A stretch of 64,000 bases of DNA from Impatiens glandulifera (Eukaryota > Streptophyta > Magnoliopsida > Ericales > Balsaminaceae): positions 6,717,389 to 6,781,388 of the forward strand of contig NC_061864.1 of NCBI RefSeq assembly GCF_907164915.1. Direction: 5' to 3'. Below the pieces are notes generated by a model that had not been told where the DNA came from, did not search any database, and saw only the letters and a list, made by a program, of their open reading frames with translations. The first letter of the stretch is position 1; each line of letters begins with the position of its first letter. Below, one piece after another: positions 1 to 13,130 of this stretch. A program made the position numbers and the translations under genes.

Positions 1-131
1 TTACATCGTTCCTGTTTTACGTTGTTATTCATAGGAGATTTTCATTATCCTTTTCGATTAAGTTGCAATGTAGTAACTATCTCCTTTTTTGATTCTGATG
101 CGCCTCATTGCTTACTTCTTTCTGTTGTTAG

Positions 132-2691
132 ACGGAGACAGCTTATAGATTGAAGATTTCTGAAAGATTCTGCTCAGAGGTATTTGGATCGATCGAGATT
201 TATTTTGGAAAAAATGAAAACTTTGATTAAACATCGTTGACTGTTCCATTTCACTGTAAATCTATGAAAGGGATTTTTTTTTCTGTCTTACTTGCAAAAT
301 TGTCAGCAGCTAAAGCTACATGTGACAATGACATCTCTGTATTGTTTGCAACTCAAACAAAATCAGCGTTTAATATTTTTTATGCTGCACTCTATAGTTT
401 GAAAATGTTCTTAACTTGGGGTTTCTTTTGGTCAGATGCTATACTCACACCAGAAATTTTGAAGCTTATCCAGGAAATTTACTGATTGATTTTGTATTTC
501 GTAATTGTTAGATTTTGTACTCCTGCATCTTAGTTTTGTAATGGGGTCTTTTATTGAGGCATATTCTTGTGTTGAAGTTTCCTGATATTTACAGTTTTTG
601 CTGTTACTGTACTGCAACTCCTAAAATTTAGGTCAATGGTGGAAGTCCAGCAAGAGATAAAACACCGTTTATAACTTTTGTTTTAGGTAATTTATCTTTC
701 TCTCTGTATGTATGTATGTATATACATGTACACTTAAAAAAGAAAACACATGTTCTGAGAAATGTAACTTGCTTATGTTTCTTTTAGTATGTGCTCTGAT
801 GAAACCTTTGATTTACCATATATATTATCAAAACTTGGCACAGAATCTGTGTACATGCTTTACCGAGTTAGCTTAATAATACTAATCCAACATTGCTACA
901 GTTTGAATGTGTTCTCATTCCTGCTTCCATAATTTCAGGAGGTCCTGGTAGTGGAAAAGGTACACAATGTGCAAGGCTGGCTGAGATGTTTGGTTTTACA
1001 CACTTAAGTGCAGGAGATCTTCTGCGAGAGGAGATATCATTGAATACTGAGAATGGGTAAGAATGTCAAAAGTCGAGTGTCATCATCTTATTCTGGGTGA
1101 CCAATTTCATGGGGATTGAAATCTGACCATCTTCTAGTTCAATGATCCTCAACACAATTAAGGAGGGCAAAATTGTTCCAACCGAAGTGACTGTGAAACT
1201 GATCCAAGAGGCTATTAATTCAAGTGCAAATGATAAATTCCTCATCGATGGCTTCCCTAGAACTGAGGAGAACCGCCTGAAATACGAACAAATCGTGAGC
1301 GTTCTCTTCCCTGAAATTTCCCTTTCAAACCTGAAATTTCCCTTTCAAACCTCAGCCAATCACTTGCTGACATATTTTATCATATTTCCTCCCAAGAATA
1401 GGAAGGCTGCTGCTGCACATTCATTTGAATGTGTTTCTTTGTTTACGCAGTATGTACAAATTGTTGCTACTGTTTTCTTTTCATGGCATGGTATAAAAAG
1501 TTCCACATTATCTTTAAGATCATTATCCTGAAATTCAATAACTTGTAGGCAAAAATGTCTCTTAGGTGCCTACTAAGTTTAACCTGTCAATAATTGTATT
1601 GTATACTACAGCGGCTTATGAAGTTTCATTGAGAAATGCGTCTGCAAAATAGGCTTATTCTGTTACTGGACCAAAACCCAGGCATATAACACTGTTTACT
1701 TCACATACAGGTTGGAGGTGAACCTAACATGGTGCTTTTCTTTGACTGCCCTAAAGATGAGATGGTGAAACGGTTACTGAGCCGGAATCAGGTAATTAAA
1801 CATGTAATTTGCAATACTATTTATCCATAAAATTCTAATAATACACACCCACATAAAGGGAAACAAAAGATAACATGAATTTCCCCTATAATTCAGGGTA
1901 GGATTGATGATAACATAGAGACCATTGGGAAGCGTATGGAAGTGTTCAGAGCTGTAACACTTCCTGTTATCAACTACTATTCCAATAAAGGAAAATTATA
2001 CAAGGTACTCTCATCAATGAGCATCAAGTATCACTTCATGTCAAATTTGATCTATAATCACACATATATTAATACTTGTATAATCATATTTTGCAAAATG
2101 ATAATTACAAGCGCAAATGTAAAAGTATATATAGTTTTCTTACTTTCAGATTTTCAGTAGTCTAGGTTTGCTTTCTTGCTTTCTCCATAATGAGGTCTTT
2201 ATGACATTCATAATGAGGTCTTTATGACATCCATAATGAGGTCTTTATGACACACACCCTCCAAGCAAAATGGAGTATGAAACTGCAGAGCAGCAGTTTG
2301 TTTGGTCATGTTATCAAAATTTTAAGCTGACAGAAGCCAATTAATTCTTGCAGATTATGGCTGTTGGGACCGAAGACGAGGTATTTGAACGAGTTAAACC
2401 AATTTTTACTGGATTGAAGGTATGTTTATACTAGTGAATACATAGTTTAGTTTTCTGCACTTAAATAAGTTTTTGCAAAGAAGGCAAGTTTAGCTCAGAG
2501 CACAAGGCTCATAACCTCCACAATGTCTTTAAAAAAACAAAATCAGTCTTTGTAGTTTGGCCTGAACTAGAATTGAAAAAAAAAAAAAAACTAATAATAA
2601 TGAGCACCATAAAAACAGATGATAATAATTGAATCAGTGGTGTACTGTTGTGATTGTGGTCTATGAATGGCAGCAAAGTTTGGAGGCGTAA
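132..2691 (+). CDS. UMP-CMP kinase (nucleoside monophosphate kinase), 5'-partial
   Basis: The enzyme phosphorylates UMP/CMP (and dCMP) with ATP for pyrimidine nucleotide supply. Exons by splice site and phase: 132-179, 632-686, 939-1056, 1138-1294, 1711-1791, 1897-2004, 2354-2419, 2674-2691 (651 nt, in frame). Visible motifs: the P-loop [10 protein letters not shown], split by the intron at 686/939; the NMP-binding stretch [11 protein letters not shown]; the [11 protein letters not shown] loop; [12 protein letters not shown]; and the LID region [15 protein letters not shown]. Wording such as [13 protein letters not shown] is closest, from memory, to the Arabidopsis UMK2/UMK3 group. The first exon with the start codon is not identified and probably lies left of the window, because exon 132-179 follows a good 3' splice site. 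The last exon (Q-S-L-E-A-stop) is tiny and is the least certain part. The family is typically about 200 aa long, and a plant N-terminal extension may be an organelle presequence. Confidence 0.88.
1311..1350. repeat. perfect 2 x 20-bp tandem duplication in a UMP-CMP kinase intron
   Basis: Positions 1311-1330 and 1331-1350 are identical. They lie in the intron just downstream of the exon ending at 1294, so coding is unaffected. Confidence 0.9.
2186..2254. repeat. 3 x 23-bp tandem repeat in an intron
   Basis: Three nearly identical units start at 2186, 2209 and 2232, each beginning CATAATGAGG. They lie in the intron before the exon at 2354. The unit holds no recognised motif. Confidence 0.85.
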
Positions 2692-4129
2692 TGAAGCTGA
2701 ATATCTGAAGAGGACAGAGGACATCTGAGGGAGGTTAGTACATTGTATGTAATGAGGACAGGAGAGCTATATATATAAGATTAATAATAATGGATGAGAT
2801 GTTTTTGTCATCCAGTGGAGTGAAGTAAAAGTAGCTAATGATGAACCCCCTTGTTTTAGTTCCTTGGTGGGGCCAGAGAAGCTTCAATATTTTTCCAAGC
2901 ACGAATTATGCTTAAATTGGTCAACATTTGTACCAAGTTTTAATGCTCTGCAATTGCACACAGTCAGACCATGTCTTCTTCTTTTTATTTACGTGATGAG
3001 TGAATGTTTTGTGAAAATATTAAATATAATACCCATTTACATCCCTACATAATTGTTGGCTATAGCCTATAGATAAAACCACCTAGGGTCATTGAGTAGG
3101 TAAAGGGCTTGGCTGGCTGGCTGGGTGGATGGATGGAGTGGGATCCACAGATTAATTTATTTCCTTCCTAGTAGGTAACTGAAAATCATTAAATAACATT
3201 TGAGGTCACCCCTTCAATAAGAGTAATCTAGGGTTTAGGGTACACTTGAAAGATTTTCAGTAATGATACACATGAAACTTTAATTTGTAAGGATTGATGC
3301 AAACTTTGAATTATAATTTATTTAAGAAGCTAGTTTAACCATTTTTTAATTTAAAATTTATGAGAATCGAACTGCATTTTAGTGCCTATTTTATTGTTAT
3401 TGGAAATTTGGTACTGTAAGTTGCAGCGACAACTTGCACAAGTTTTTTCAAACTTGTTAGTTTTTCCTTCATTTTTTTATATAATAAAACAGTACCGGGT
3501 TACCGGCCGTGTAAATTTGGGCCTAGTATGGTAGAAATGGGCCACTTGGATGATTAAGGTATGTTGTGAGTCTTGTGACTTGTGAGTGCACTGACCAGAC
3601 CATTTCCAGATTGAAAAACAAATAAATCCTTGAGACTCGTATATTTAGTCCATTTGAGGAGGACAAAATGCCCAGGAAAAAATTACTCTAAAATATATTA
3701 TTAGTTATTATTATTATTATTACTTGTATATATAAATAAATTTAAGAAACAAAAAATAAAGATCCATGCAATATAACCTTATTTTTAAATTTCTAGCATA
3801 AATTAATTTATTTCTCAATAAAATTGAAATAATTTATAAACTCTATATAATTATAAAATGGCAATTTTTTAAATTAATTTAAGGGTGTAAATTCTAAGAG
3901 CCATTATACACCATTTCTTCCATTTCGGTGACCTTCAATTACTTGAGATTGTTACAACTTACAAGCATAATTGAAGATAATCTAATGGGTCAGAAACATT
4001 TTGGGTATATATATCAATTTCATGCCTAATAATATAAAATATAAGTGATAGAGATTTATTTGAACCTTACTCTAAATGTCTGGGACTGAATTGTCATTTT
4101 ATCCTACCAAATAAAGGCAAGTAATTGAT
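2692..4129. other. intergenic region, no gene seen
   Basis: This holds the 3' flank of the kinase and the 5' flank of the PPR gene. It contains a short GGCTGGCTGG/GGATGG low-complexity run near 3109-3135 and AT-rich DNA. I see no coding exon or RNA gene. Confidence 0.6.
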
Positions 4130-5701
4130 ATGGATTGCCAATTGAATCAGAATCCATCCACGTTGATGGAAGTGCTTACCTTGCGTCCTTCAAGTCTTGG
4201 CGTCTTCTTCTCTTCAATTCTCTGTCGTAATTCCTCCTCATCTGCTAAACGTAGTCGTCAATCAAAAGTAATATTTAGGAAACCCAAGCCAACTCCACTT
4301 CTAACTCAACCCAAACCCAAGACGAAACTTGAAGCCCTCAACAAAGTTGTTGTAGAACTAGAAAAATCATTCGATAATGGCATAAGATTCGATCCTGATA
4401 TCTTCGCTTCCCTTCTCGAAACATGCTTCCAATTGCAAGCTTTCACTCTTTGCTCTCGCATTCACCGCCTCATTCCAGAAAAGCTTCTCAAAAGAAACGT
4501 GGGTCTCTCATCCAAAATGCTCAGACTTTATGCAGCCGATGGACAGCTGGAAGTTGCACACCAACTGTTCGATAAAATGTTCGAACGAAATGTCTCGCCT
4601 TTCCCGTGGAATTCACTTATCTCGGGCTATTCTGAGCAGGGTTTGTATAACGATGCATTGGCTCTTTACTTTCAGATGGTAGAAGAGGGAGTTGAACCGG
4701 ATCGGTTTACTTTTCCTAGAGTTTTGAAAGCTTGCAGTGGAATTGGCTCGATTCATGCTGGTGAAGAAGTTCATCGGCATATTGTCCGTACTGGATTTTT
4801 CAGAGATGAATTCGTGCAAAATGCTCTTATAGACATGTATGCAAAATGTGGTGATATTGTGAAGGCGCGAGCCGTTTTTGATAAAATGACGTCTCACGAC
4901 AACGTTTCTTGGAATTCAATGATCACTGGTTATATTCATCACGGTCTTTTAACAGAGGCATTGAATGTCTTCCGCGAGAGTTTATCATTTGGGTATGAAC
5001 CAGATTCAGTTGCCATATCTGCTATTCTAACAGGGATGCCGTCTCTAAAATTGGGAGCCCAAGTCCACGGATGGGTTATCAGACGAGGAATCGTATGGGA
5101 ATTATCAGTGGCGAATTGTTTAATCTTTTGGTATTCTAAAATGGGGAAGATAGTTAACGTCCGCACCCTGTTCGACAAAATGCCAGAAAAAGATGTAGTG
5201 TCATGGAATTCCATAATTTCAGCTCACTATAAGCACACAAAAGCTCTTGATTACTTCGAGATGATGGAAGACAACAATGTTATTCCAGATAGCATAACGT
5301 TTGTGTCATTGCTGTCAGTTTGTGCTCAAATGGGTTTGGTTAAGAAAGGAGAAGAGTTGTTTTTAAAGATGAAACAGAGATATAAATTAGAGCCAATCAT
5401 GGAACATTATGCGTGCATGGTAAATCTGTATGGAAGAGCTGGTCTGATTAATGAGGCTTACAAAGTAATAACAAAAGAAATGGAGTTTGATGCTGGTCCA
5501 ACTGTATGGGGTGCATTGTTATATGCTTGTTCTGTTCATGGTAATGTAGAAATTGGAGAAGTTTCAGGCATGAAACTATTTGAGTTGGAGCCAGATAACG
5601 AGCATAATTTTGAGCTTTTGATGAAGATCTATGGCGAGGCGGGTAGATTGGAGGATGTGGAGAGAGTGAAAAGAATGATGGAGGAAAGAGGATTATGTTA
5701 G
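4130..5701 (+). CDS. OTP70: PLS-class pentatricopeptide repeat protein, OTP70-like, organellar
   Basis: This is an intronless 523-aa RNA-binding PPR protein. The first roughly 90 residues are rich in Ser, Arg and Lys with few acids, like a chloroplast or mitochondrial transit peptide. PPR motifs follow from about residue 95 (for example FPWNSLISGYSEQGLYNDAL, DEFVQNALIDMYAKCGDIVK, VVSWNSIISAHYK), giving a P-L-S series. The C-terminus is E-type (GPTVWGALLYACSVHGNVEIGE, then LEPDNEHNFELLMKIYGEAG) with no DYW deaminase. Length and C-terminal wording match what I recall of Arabidopsis At4g25270/OTP70, reported in chloroplast rpoC1 intron splicing; the orthology is inferred. I chose the first in-frame ATG at 4130. 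A second Met at codon 13 (4166) would give an equally plausible transit peptide. Confidence 0.87.
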   Translation: MDCQLNQNPSTLMEVLTLRPSSLGVFFSSILCRNSSSSAKRSRQSKVIFRKPKPTPLLTQPKPKTKLEALNKVVVELEKSFDNGIRFDPDIFASLLETCFQLQAFTLCSRIHRLIPEKLLKRNVGLSSKMLRLYAADGQLEVAHQLFDKMFERNVSPFPWNSLISGYSEQGLYNDALALYFQMVEEGVEPDRFTFPRVLKACSGIGSIHAGEEVHRHIVRTGFFRDEFVQNALIDMYAKCGDIVKARAVFDKMTSHDNVSWNSMITGYIHHGLLTEALNVFRESLSFGYEPDSVAISAILTGMPSLKLGAQVHGWVIRRGIVWELSVANCLIFWYSKMGKIVNVRTLFDKMPEKDVVSWNSIISAHYKHTKALDYFEMMEDNNVIPDSITFVSLLSVCAQMGLVKKGEELFLKMKQRYKLEPIMEHYACMVNLYGRAGLINEAYKVITKEMEFDAGPTVWGALLYACSVHGNVEIGEVSGMKLFELEPDNEHNFELLMKIYGEAGRLEDVERVKRMMEERGLC

Positions 5702-6665
5702 TGAACTTATGTATATAGATGATTACCACAAAAGAAAACTTATGTCAGGTTACTCAGGTATGTATGAAAAAAAGTTTTAAATTTGAATTAATTAAAAAAA
5801 ATGTTCATTCTTGATGCAATGTTTGCAATAACAACTATCTTTGGGAGGCTAACACTTCACTTCAATCCTGAGGCTATTATTGTTAGTTAATTAATTTGTA
5901 TAAATTGGTAAATTAGTGTGTTTAATAAACTAAGGTGGACAAACACAATAGAATAGAACATAATGTTAGTATCTTATGTCCTCCATTTTGAGTTTAAGAC
6001 GTTTTAATAGGAAATCTAATCTATGATATTTGGTCTCTTAGACACGACTCTTTACACTTAAATTAAACCAATCGGTTACTGAGTTAATTTGTATTGATTA
6101 TTATTATGTCATGATCATGTGATACCAATGTAAACACGTTTGTCATACCAAACTATGTGCATAATGATTTGCTTTGGCATAAATTTGTTATTTGGTTTTC
6201 CATAGTTAACTGGTTATAATGATTACTGTCGGTATGGGCTGGGTGTGTCGGTAGCTAAAGTTAATATTATTATTATTATTGTTCACATTTATTATAGATT
6301 TACATAGAAGAGAACGGCAAATGTGAACTTAACCATTGATTCCCATGACCTCAAAGAAAGAGCTCAATCGCTTTCCCTCCTTTATGTATGGTCCAAACCC
6401 TAGTTAATAATTGATCACGTTTCTCCTTTTCTCAACCACTCACTCCTTCAAAGTCCAGTCCAGACATAAACAATAAAGCCCATGTTTTCTTACAGCAAAT
6501 GTCTTGTCAAGTCCTTTTTTTGAAAGGGGCCGTAACACCTCTTCCCTCACTAACTATGTATATATATATATATTTATATATCATCTTTCCTTAGAATAAT
6601 AATATCCTCTTTCTCATCCTCATCCTATCTAGCTTCTAGCCTTATCTGCTGAGACACTTGAATTA
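5702..6665. other. intergenic region between PPR and PMEI genes
   Basis: AT-rich sequence with an ATT microsatellite near 6266-6281 and a TA-rich segment at 6558-6581 that could serve as the TATA region of the PMEI gene about 100 bp downstream. No other gene is seen. Confidence 0.5.
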
Positions 6666-7259
6666 ATGGCCAAATCCATCCTCTTCCTGATCTCTCTTTT
6701 CTATGCCGGTAGTATTACCGTTGTCATCTCTTCCTCCACCTCCGCCGCCACGACAAGCTTCATCCAGGTTTCATGCCGGGCAACAACATACCCTACTGTC
6801 TGTGTTCAGTCCTTGGCCGGCTACGCAAGCACAATACAGAAGAGCCACCGTAAACTGGCACACACAGCCTTGTCAGTGAGCTTGGAGCAGGCTCAGTCCA
6901 CTAGAGCGTTTGTGAATAAGCTGACCAAGTTCAAGGGTCTTAAGTCCAAGGAGATAGAGGCCATCCAGGACTGTCTCGAGGAGATGAACGATAGTGTGGA
7001 CAGGATAAGCCAATCGGTTCAGGAGCTCAAAACAATTGGGTCCTCCCGTGGTCAGAGCCAAGACTTCTTCTGGCATATGAGCAATGTGCAGACATGGGTC
7101 AGTGCCGCCTTAACGGATGACACCACTTGCATGGACGGATTCTCAGACAAAGGGTTTAACCCCAGAATTAAGGCTTCCATTAAGACCCGAGTCACAAATA
7201 CTGCTCAGCTCACTAGCAATGCCCTATCCCTTATTAATCACTTTGCTGCAAAATTCTGA
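6666..7259 (+). CDS. pectin methylesterase inhibitor (PMEI) domain protein, secreted
   Basis: A 197-aa intronless protein predicted to be exported to the cell wall, where PMEIs bind plant pectin methylesterases 1:1 and keep pectin methylated. A hydrophobic signal peptide covers about residues 1-25 (MAKSILFLISLFYAGSITVV). The PMEI four-helix fold is indicated by its four conserved cysteines: the pair in SCRATTYPTVC, then IQDCLEEM, then DDTTCMDGF, which normally form two disulphides. Length is typical of single-domain PMEIs (190-210 aa). A PME with its own PMEI-like pro-region lies 1.6 kb downstream on the same strand. Members of this fold can instead inhibit invertases, but the sequence style (AHTALSVSLEQA, SAALTDDTTCMDGF) fits the PMEI branch. 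Confidence 0.92.
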   Translation: MAKSILFLISLFYAGSITVVISSSTSAATTSFIQVSCRATTYPTVCVQSLAGYASTIQKSHRKLAHTALSVSLEQAQSTRAFVNKLTKFKGLKSKEIEAIQDCLEEMNDSVDRISQSVQELKTIGSSRGQSQDFFWHMSNVQTWVSAALTDDTTCMDGFSDKGFNPRIKASIKTRVTNTAQLTSNALSLINHFAAKF

Positions 7260-8819
7260 CCACTCAGGCCTCAGCCAGCAGCTATCCTATCACTAGCAAT
7301 TAATTTTGATGTTTTATAATATTGTGATATAATTACCTATATAAGTAAGATTAACAAATCATGTGTGTTTATATACTCTGTCCAGCTAGTTATTATGTTT
7401 GTATCAATTAAATCTCTGGTGCTTGCTGTTTTATTTTGTAATTAGAGAAGCAAATTAATATATTTATATATATGTGTGAGATTTTTTCAGGTCAAATCAG
7501 TATTTATAAGGAACCAAGGAATTAAGGCAATTAATTAGTCTATTCGGACAATAATAATTAATTGAACTTATTATTATATTATTTAAAAAACAAATGTCAA
7601 ATTACTATATTTAGTGAAGCAAAGCGATGATACAGATGGGCCCATTTTCTAGTTTCTTCTTGAAACAAACAATTGTGGTATGGCCCGTACGGGTCTATTA
7701 ACGAACTGGGCCATAACCCCCAATAATAGCGGTGGATGTCCTATAAAATCTTCTTCTTTTTTCATTTTATTATTTGCCTCCTCATCATTTAATTTCTGAC
7801 ACTTATATGAGATTTATTGATAATCTTTTAATTATTTTATATTTAAAAATACATTATTAATGTGCAAGAAGAGGTAAGATAGTTAATATGCATAATAATT
7901 TTAAATGGGTTAACTAACCTGAGTTGTCTGGGTTTCAACTGTAGAAATATAAATTAAACTATATATATAGTAAAAATAAATATTACAGTAGGAAATTAAT
8001 AAGGGATCATTGATCACTAAAGAAGAATTAAGCACTACTAATTAATTACTCATGAAGAATCTAAGAGGCTGTGATCTGCTCCAGCCAGCCAGCCATGATT
8101 GATCCGTAAAGAAAGGGATGTTGCACATGCTTAAATTAGGGTTTAAGTCCTCCCTACATTTAATTATTTATTTATACATTCCATTTGATCTGTTTCTTAT
8201 CACAATATTTAACGTCAAATTAAACCTTATCATCATGGAAATGCAATATAATATATAATATATATAATAAATAGTGCTAGCTAATCAATTAATTAGAATC
8301 TATCTATTTAGCTAGCTAGCTAATCATTATTTGATGCTTACTCCCTTTATTAATTTGTCGGGCCGTGGTGTGTACGGAATGTCTAATTTCTTTCTTAATT
8401 ACTTAATCACAAATGTACGTATCATACATATATAGAGAAGATTATTAATTAAGACCCCATCCCCATGATTTCAGAAAATCACTTGAAAACATTATAATTC
8501 ATGAACTAATTAAAAGCCTAATAAAAAAATAAATTTAAAAAGTTATCATGAATGACGTGTATATATAACATTAATTAATGTTTACATAAAATTGTCAGCG
8601 TATTAGTTTCGTAGTAACATATATAATTTATAAGGTAAGGATATGAACATGCGAGGTATATTAAACAATTCAATATTAATATTTTCACATAAACCTAAGC
8701 CAACTGTCTTTCTCTCATTCTCATTCCAAGTTTTAAGTCATACATATAATAGAGAAGACATTGAATTTTGGATCTATAATTCATTCATTCATTCATTTGT
8801 CTTTCCTCTCTTTGAGAAA
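7260..8819. other. intergenic region upstream of the PME gene
   Basis: Very AT-rich with short TA repeats (8250-8275) and GCTA runs (8331-8344). The reading frame of the PME first exon stays open upstream to 8643, but this stretch looks like 5' leader. I see no separate gene. Confidence 0.5.
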
Positions 8820-10992
8820 ATGATCACTAGAATAATGATACTCTTACAATTCATTCTCTTGGTATTTGCATCCCCACTTCTTCGAGGCTCCGAGGTTGAC
8901 CAGTGGTGCGACACCACTCCCCACCCTCAACCATGTCGGATCTTCATGGCCCGCTACAATCCGAGGCATCGGGCCGAGTTTCGAGACATGGCAATTCAAG
9001 TAGCATTAGCTCGTGCTACTCATGCACTCGAGACGGCCCAAGGTCTCGAGCCTCAATGCCATAGCAAGCGCACGAAGGCGGTTTGGCTCGATTGCCTAAA
9101 CCTCTTTCGCGACATGGTTGCGCAGCTCAACCGTACTAGCATCGGCCATTGTAACGCCTTGGACGCCCAAACGTGGCTCAGTGCTGCGTTGACCAACCTC
9201 GAAACCTGTCGTTCCGGATCTTCCGATCTCAATGTCACGCGTTTCGCCTCGGCCATGCTTTCGAACAATGTCTCGGAGCTGATAAGTAACACTTTGGCTA
9301 TAAACGGGGCTACGATTAAAAATGAGGAAGCTGCGGAAGGGGTGAATGAGTTTCCTGATTGGATGACGGTTAAAGAGAGGAAGATGTTGCAAGATGCATC
9401 TTTGGCGTCCAAGGCTAACGTAGTGGTGGCTAAGGATGGGTCCGGAAGGTTTAGTACGGTTCAGTCGGGGATAAATTACGCGGTTTCGAGCAGGAGAGGA
9501 AACGAGAGAGTGATTGTTTACGTAAAACGAGGTGTTTACCAAGAGAACGTCGAAATCGCGAGTTCTATGGGTCAGATCACGTTGGTCGGAGACGGACTTA
9601 AGTATACCATAATCACCGCCAGCCGCAGCGTTAAAGGAGGATTCACAACTTACAGTTCGGCAACTTTCGGTATGTACTACCATCAATTAATCGATTAATT
9701 AATGAGATAACAAATTATACATTATCATATTTTGAATGCTACATATTTAAAAACATCTTCATTTAATTGGGGAATAATAAATTCATTAAGTTTATCACAA
9801 AAAGAATCTTGTAATATATCACGTGATCATGAACAAAAGTCAACCTTACTTCTATTTGAATTAACATAAATTTATGTATTTAAAAAGTAAAATAAAAAAA
9901 TTTAGTCATTGACATAAAATCATCCAAAAAATAAAAAAATTTAAATACAAATGTATTAAGATTTAACATAGACAAAACAACGTTCTGTTTATTATAATAT
10001 TTAACCACTATAGTATAATAGTTTGGTTAATTATAATACAAAATTATTTTATGTTTTTAATATAACATAAAATGTAATAACTTAAATTAAATAAATAAAT
10101 ACACTTATTATTTGACTTAGAGCATTCCAAATTTATTTTATTTTAATTTTAAAATATAAAAAAAAAAAAGTTTGTAGAGGACATGGTCACATGAACCAAC
10201 TATTTTAAGTAGGTGTTGCTGTGAATTTCCTACTACATTACTTGATCTTATTTATTTTTGTAATGAACCGTGAATGTATATTGATCTCATTTGCAAGGTG
10301 TGAGTGCGCCCGGTTTCATAGCCAGGGGTGTTACGTTTCGAAACACCGCCGGTCCACAAAAAGGACAAGCCGTAGCCCTACGATCATCATCCGATCTCTC
10401 CGTGATCTACTCGTGTGGTGTAGAAGGTTATCAAGACACTCTTTTCGTACTAGCCCAACGACAATTCTTCAAGTCTTGTTATATTTATGGTACAATAGAT
10501 TTCATATTCGGCAATGCAGCCGCGGTCTTTCAGAATTGTATTATATATGCAAGAAGACCCTTAAGTGGGCAAGCCAACGTCATAACCGCCCAAGGTCGGG
10601 GTGACCCGTTTCAAAACACGGGCATCTCAATTCAAAGATCTCAAGTCATTGCCGCACCGGATCTTGCCCGGGTCGTGAACTCCGTGAGCACGTACTTGGG
10701 TAGGCCCTGGCAGAAATACTCTCGAACCGTTTTTCTAAAGTGTTATTTGGGTAGTTTGGTGAATCCGGTTGGATATATGCCTTGGGATAATAGTAATTTC
10801 GGACAGGATACATTGTATTATGGTGAGTACAGGAATTTTGGACCGGGTTCCTCCACTACAAAGAGAGTCAATTGGAAAGGTTACCATGTTATAACTAGTT
10901 CCGGTGTCGCATCACAATTCACGGTGGCTAATATGATCACAGGCCAGTCCTGGTTGCCGACCACCGGAATCCCTTTTATTACCGGTCTTTGA
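8820..10992 (+). CDS. pectinesterase with N-terminal PMEI-like pro-region (type I/group 2 PME)
   Basis: Exons 8820-9669 and 10298-10992 (1,545 nt, 514 aa) are joined by a GT-AG intron splitting a Gly codon. The enzyme de-esterifies cell-wall homogalacturonan. The start at 8820 gives a clean signal peptide (MITRIMILLQFILLVFASPL). The pro-region starts near QWCDTTPHPQPC and ends at a basic RKML site (the usual R(R/K)LL-like subtilase processing motif), followed by ANVVVAKDGSGRFSTV, the start of the catalytic beta-helix. Active-site signatures are all present: GQAVALR (Gln), GYQDTLF (catalytic Asp), DFIFGNAAAVFQNC (second Asp) and YLGRPWQKYSRT (Arg). It should therefore be an active enzyme. A free-standing PMEI gene precedes it on the same strand. 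The 628-bp intron is AT-rich and shows nothing else. Confidence 0.95.
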
Positions 10993-11588
10993 TGAATCTG
11001 TTGTATTTGTATATTTTTTTATATAGCTAAAGAAACTTGTATTAATTATGAACTTGTTGTAAACTCAAACACCGCACCACAATGAGCACAAATTCATTAT
11101 TTACAGGTACCTAGTTGCACATATATAGTTAATTTTATTCTTTTTCCAAATAAATATATAAAATATTATTTTTATTATTATTTTTTTAGATCAATGTATA
11201 TTAAAATAGGATAAATAATTATTTAAGTACACCAAAAAGAATATGATATGAGAATAAAATAAAAATCATAAAACATCAAATATGGAATATATATATACCA
11301 ATAGTTTATTAAGCTTGTAAAATATCATTAATGTATTTTTTTTTTTAAACAATAGCTATAATAAAATAAAAATGAACAATTTAATATATATATAAATACC
11401 AATAAATTAATGATAAATTTATAAATACCAATAGTTTATTGAGCTTGTAAAATATCATTTATGTAAGATAAATTTATTTTGAAAAAAGTATCACTAATAA
11501 AATAAAAATGAACTATTTAAAATATATAAATACTCAGAAAAAAAACAATTATGAAATATATTGGGTCTCTTGGACCAGAGTGTGAACT

Positions 11589-11663
11589 GGCCCATATGTA
11601 ATGGCCCAGAAGCATGAAACTTATTGGTTAAAAAGGCCCAATTATGAATCACCTAAAACCCTA
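11589..11663 (+). promoter_or_regulatory. site II elements plus telo-box in the RPS20 promoter
   Basis: Three GGCCCA (site II) motifs lie at 11589-11594, 11603-11608 and 11635-11640. A telo-box AAACCCTA is at 11656-11663, all just upstream of the RPS20 leader. This pairing is typical of plant ribosomal-protein and other growth-related promoters (known factors: TCP proteins for site II, TRB/Pur-alpha for the telo-box). The regulatory role here is inferred from motifs and position. Confidence 0.7.
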
Positions 11664-11889
11664 TGTATATATATGTACGTTTAGGAGGCGGCTGTTCTTC
11701 TCTACGTGACTAAGGAGGCTGCTATTTTCATTCTTGTATCTCAGGTATGTTCTCTCTAGATTTGCCATTGCAGTTGTTATTGTTTGGAGATGTTCTTATA
11801 CAGATTACGCGATGATCCTTTTCCATCCATAGTTTCTAATGGGAATCTTTTCCTGGGATTCTGCAGAAAAAGAAAAGATCTGAGAAACA

Positions 11890-12651
<762 letters not shown>

Positions 12652-13130
12652 ATCCGGCGATTTCAATGATTGTTTTGTCTGCACTTATAATTAATAGTCT
12701 TAAATTACTATCTTTCCTTGTGTGTTATCTTTGGTGCACTATTTCTTCTTAATGTTTTGTAGCTGAATATCTTTTATTTTATGATCTAGTTGTTTTGACA
12801 ATTCAATTTTGATTCAGTTTCATTTTTTAAAACTTTAATTTGCCATCTTTTGCAGTCTGATTTTCATGTTCCCTTTTGCTCTTACATTCACAACAAGTTA
12901 GTTAACATGCCAAAGTTGAACCATGTTTTTAACAATGTTTGATGCTATCAGATTTGAAGACCCCAAACCCCTTGTCATACATAATGAAGAACATGTTTAT
13001 TAGATGACATGAATATATGAAATATGAATAGATGAATGATTTTTAAGGTTCTAATGGTTTGTTAACATTTTATTCATTAAGCGAACTTCATTACAATTTA
13101 ATTTAAACCCTGATGCCAATCTTCTGTTTT
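12652..13130. other. convergent intergenic region, RPS20 and AAA-ATPase 3' flanks
   Basis: This 480-bp stretch must contain both 3' UTRs and polyadenylation regions. I see no gene, repeat or strong hairpin. Confidence 0.5.

Noticed and set aside
8643..8819. Longer in-frame N-terminus of the PME (59 extra residues from an ATG at 8643)
   Set aside because: The ATG at 8820 gives a standard signal peptide. The upstream part is low-complexity leader and would bury the signal sequence.
9096..9686. 196-codon ORF on the minus strand inside PME exon 1
   Set aside because: It is the shadow of the PME coding frame and has no recognisable protein.
11745..11866. Possible C/D snoRNA in the RPS20 leader intron (GATGAT seen)
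   Set aside because: No matching CTGA D box at a suitable distance and no terminal stem.
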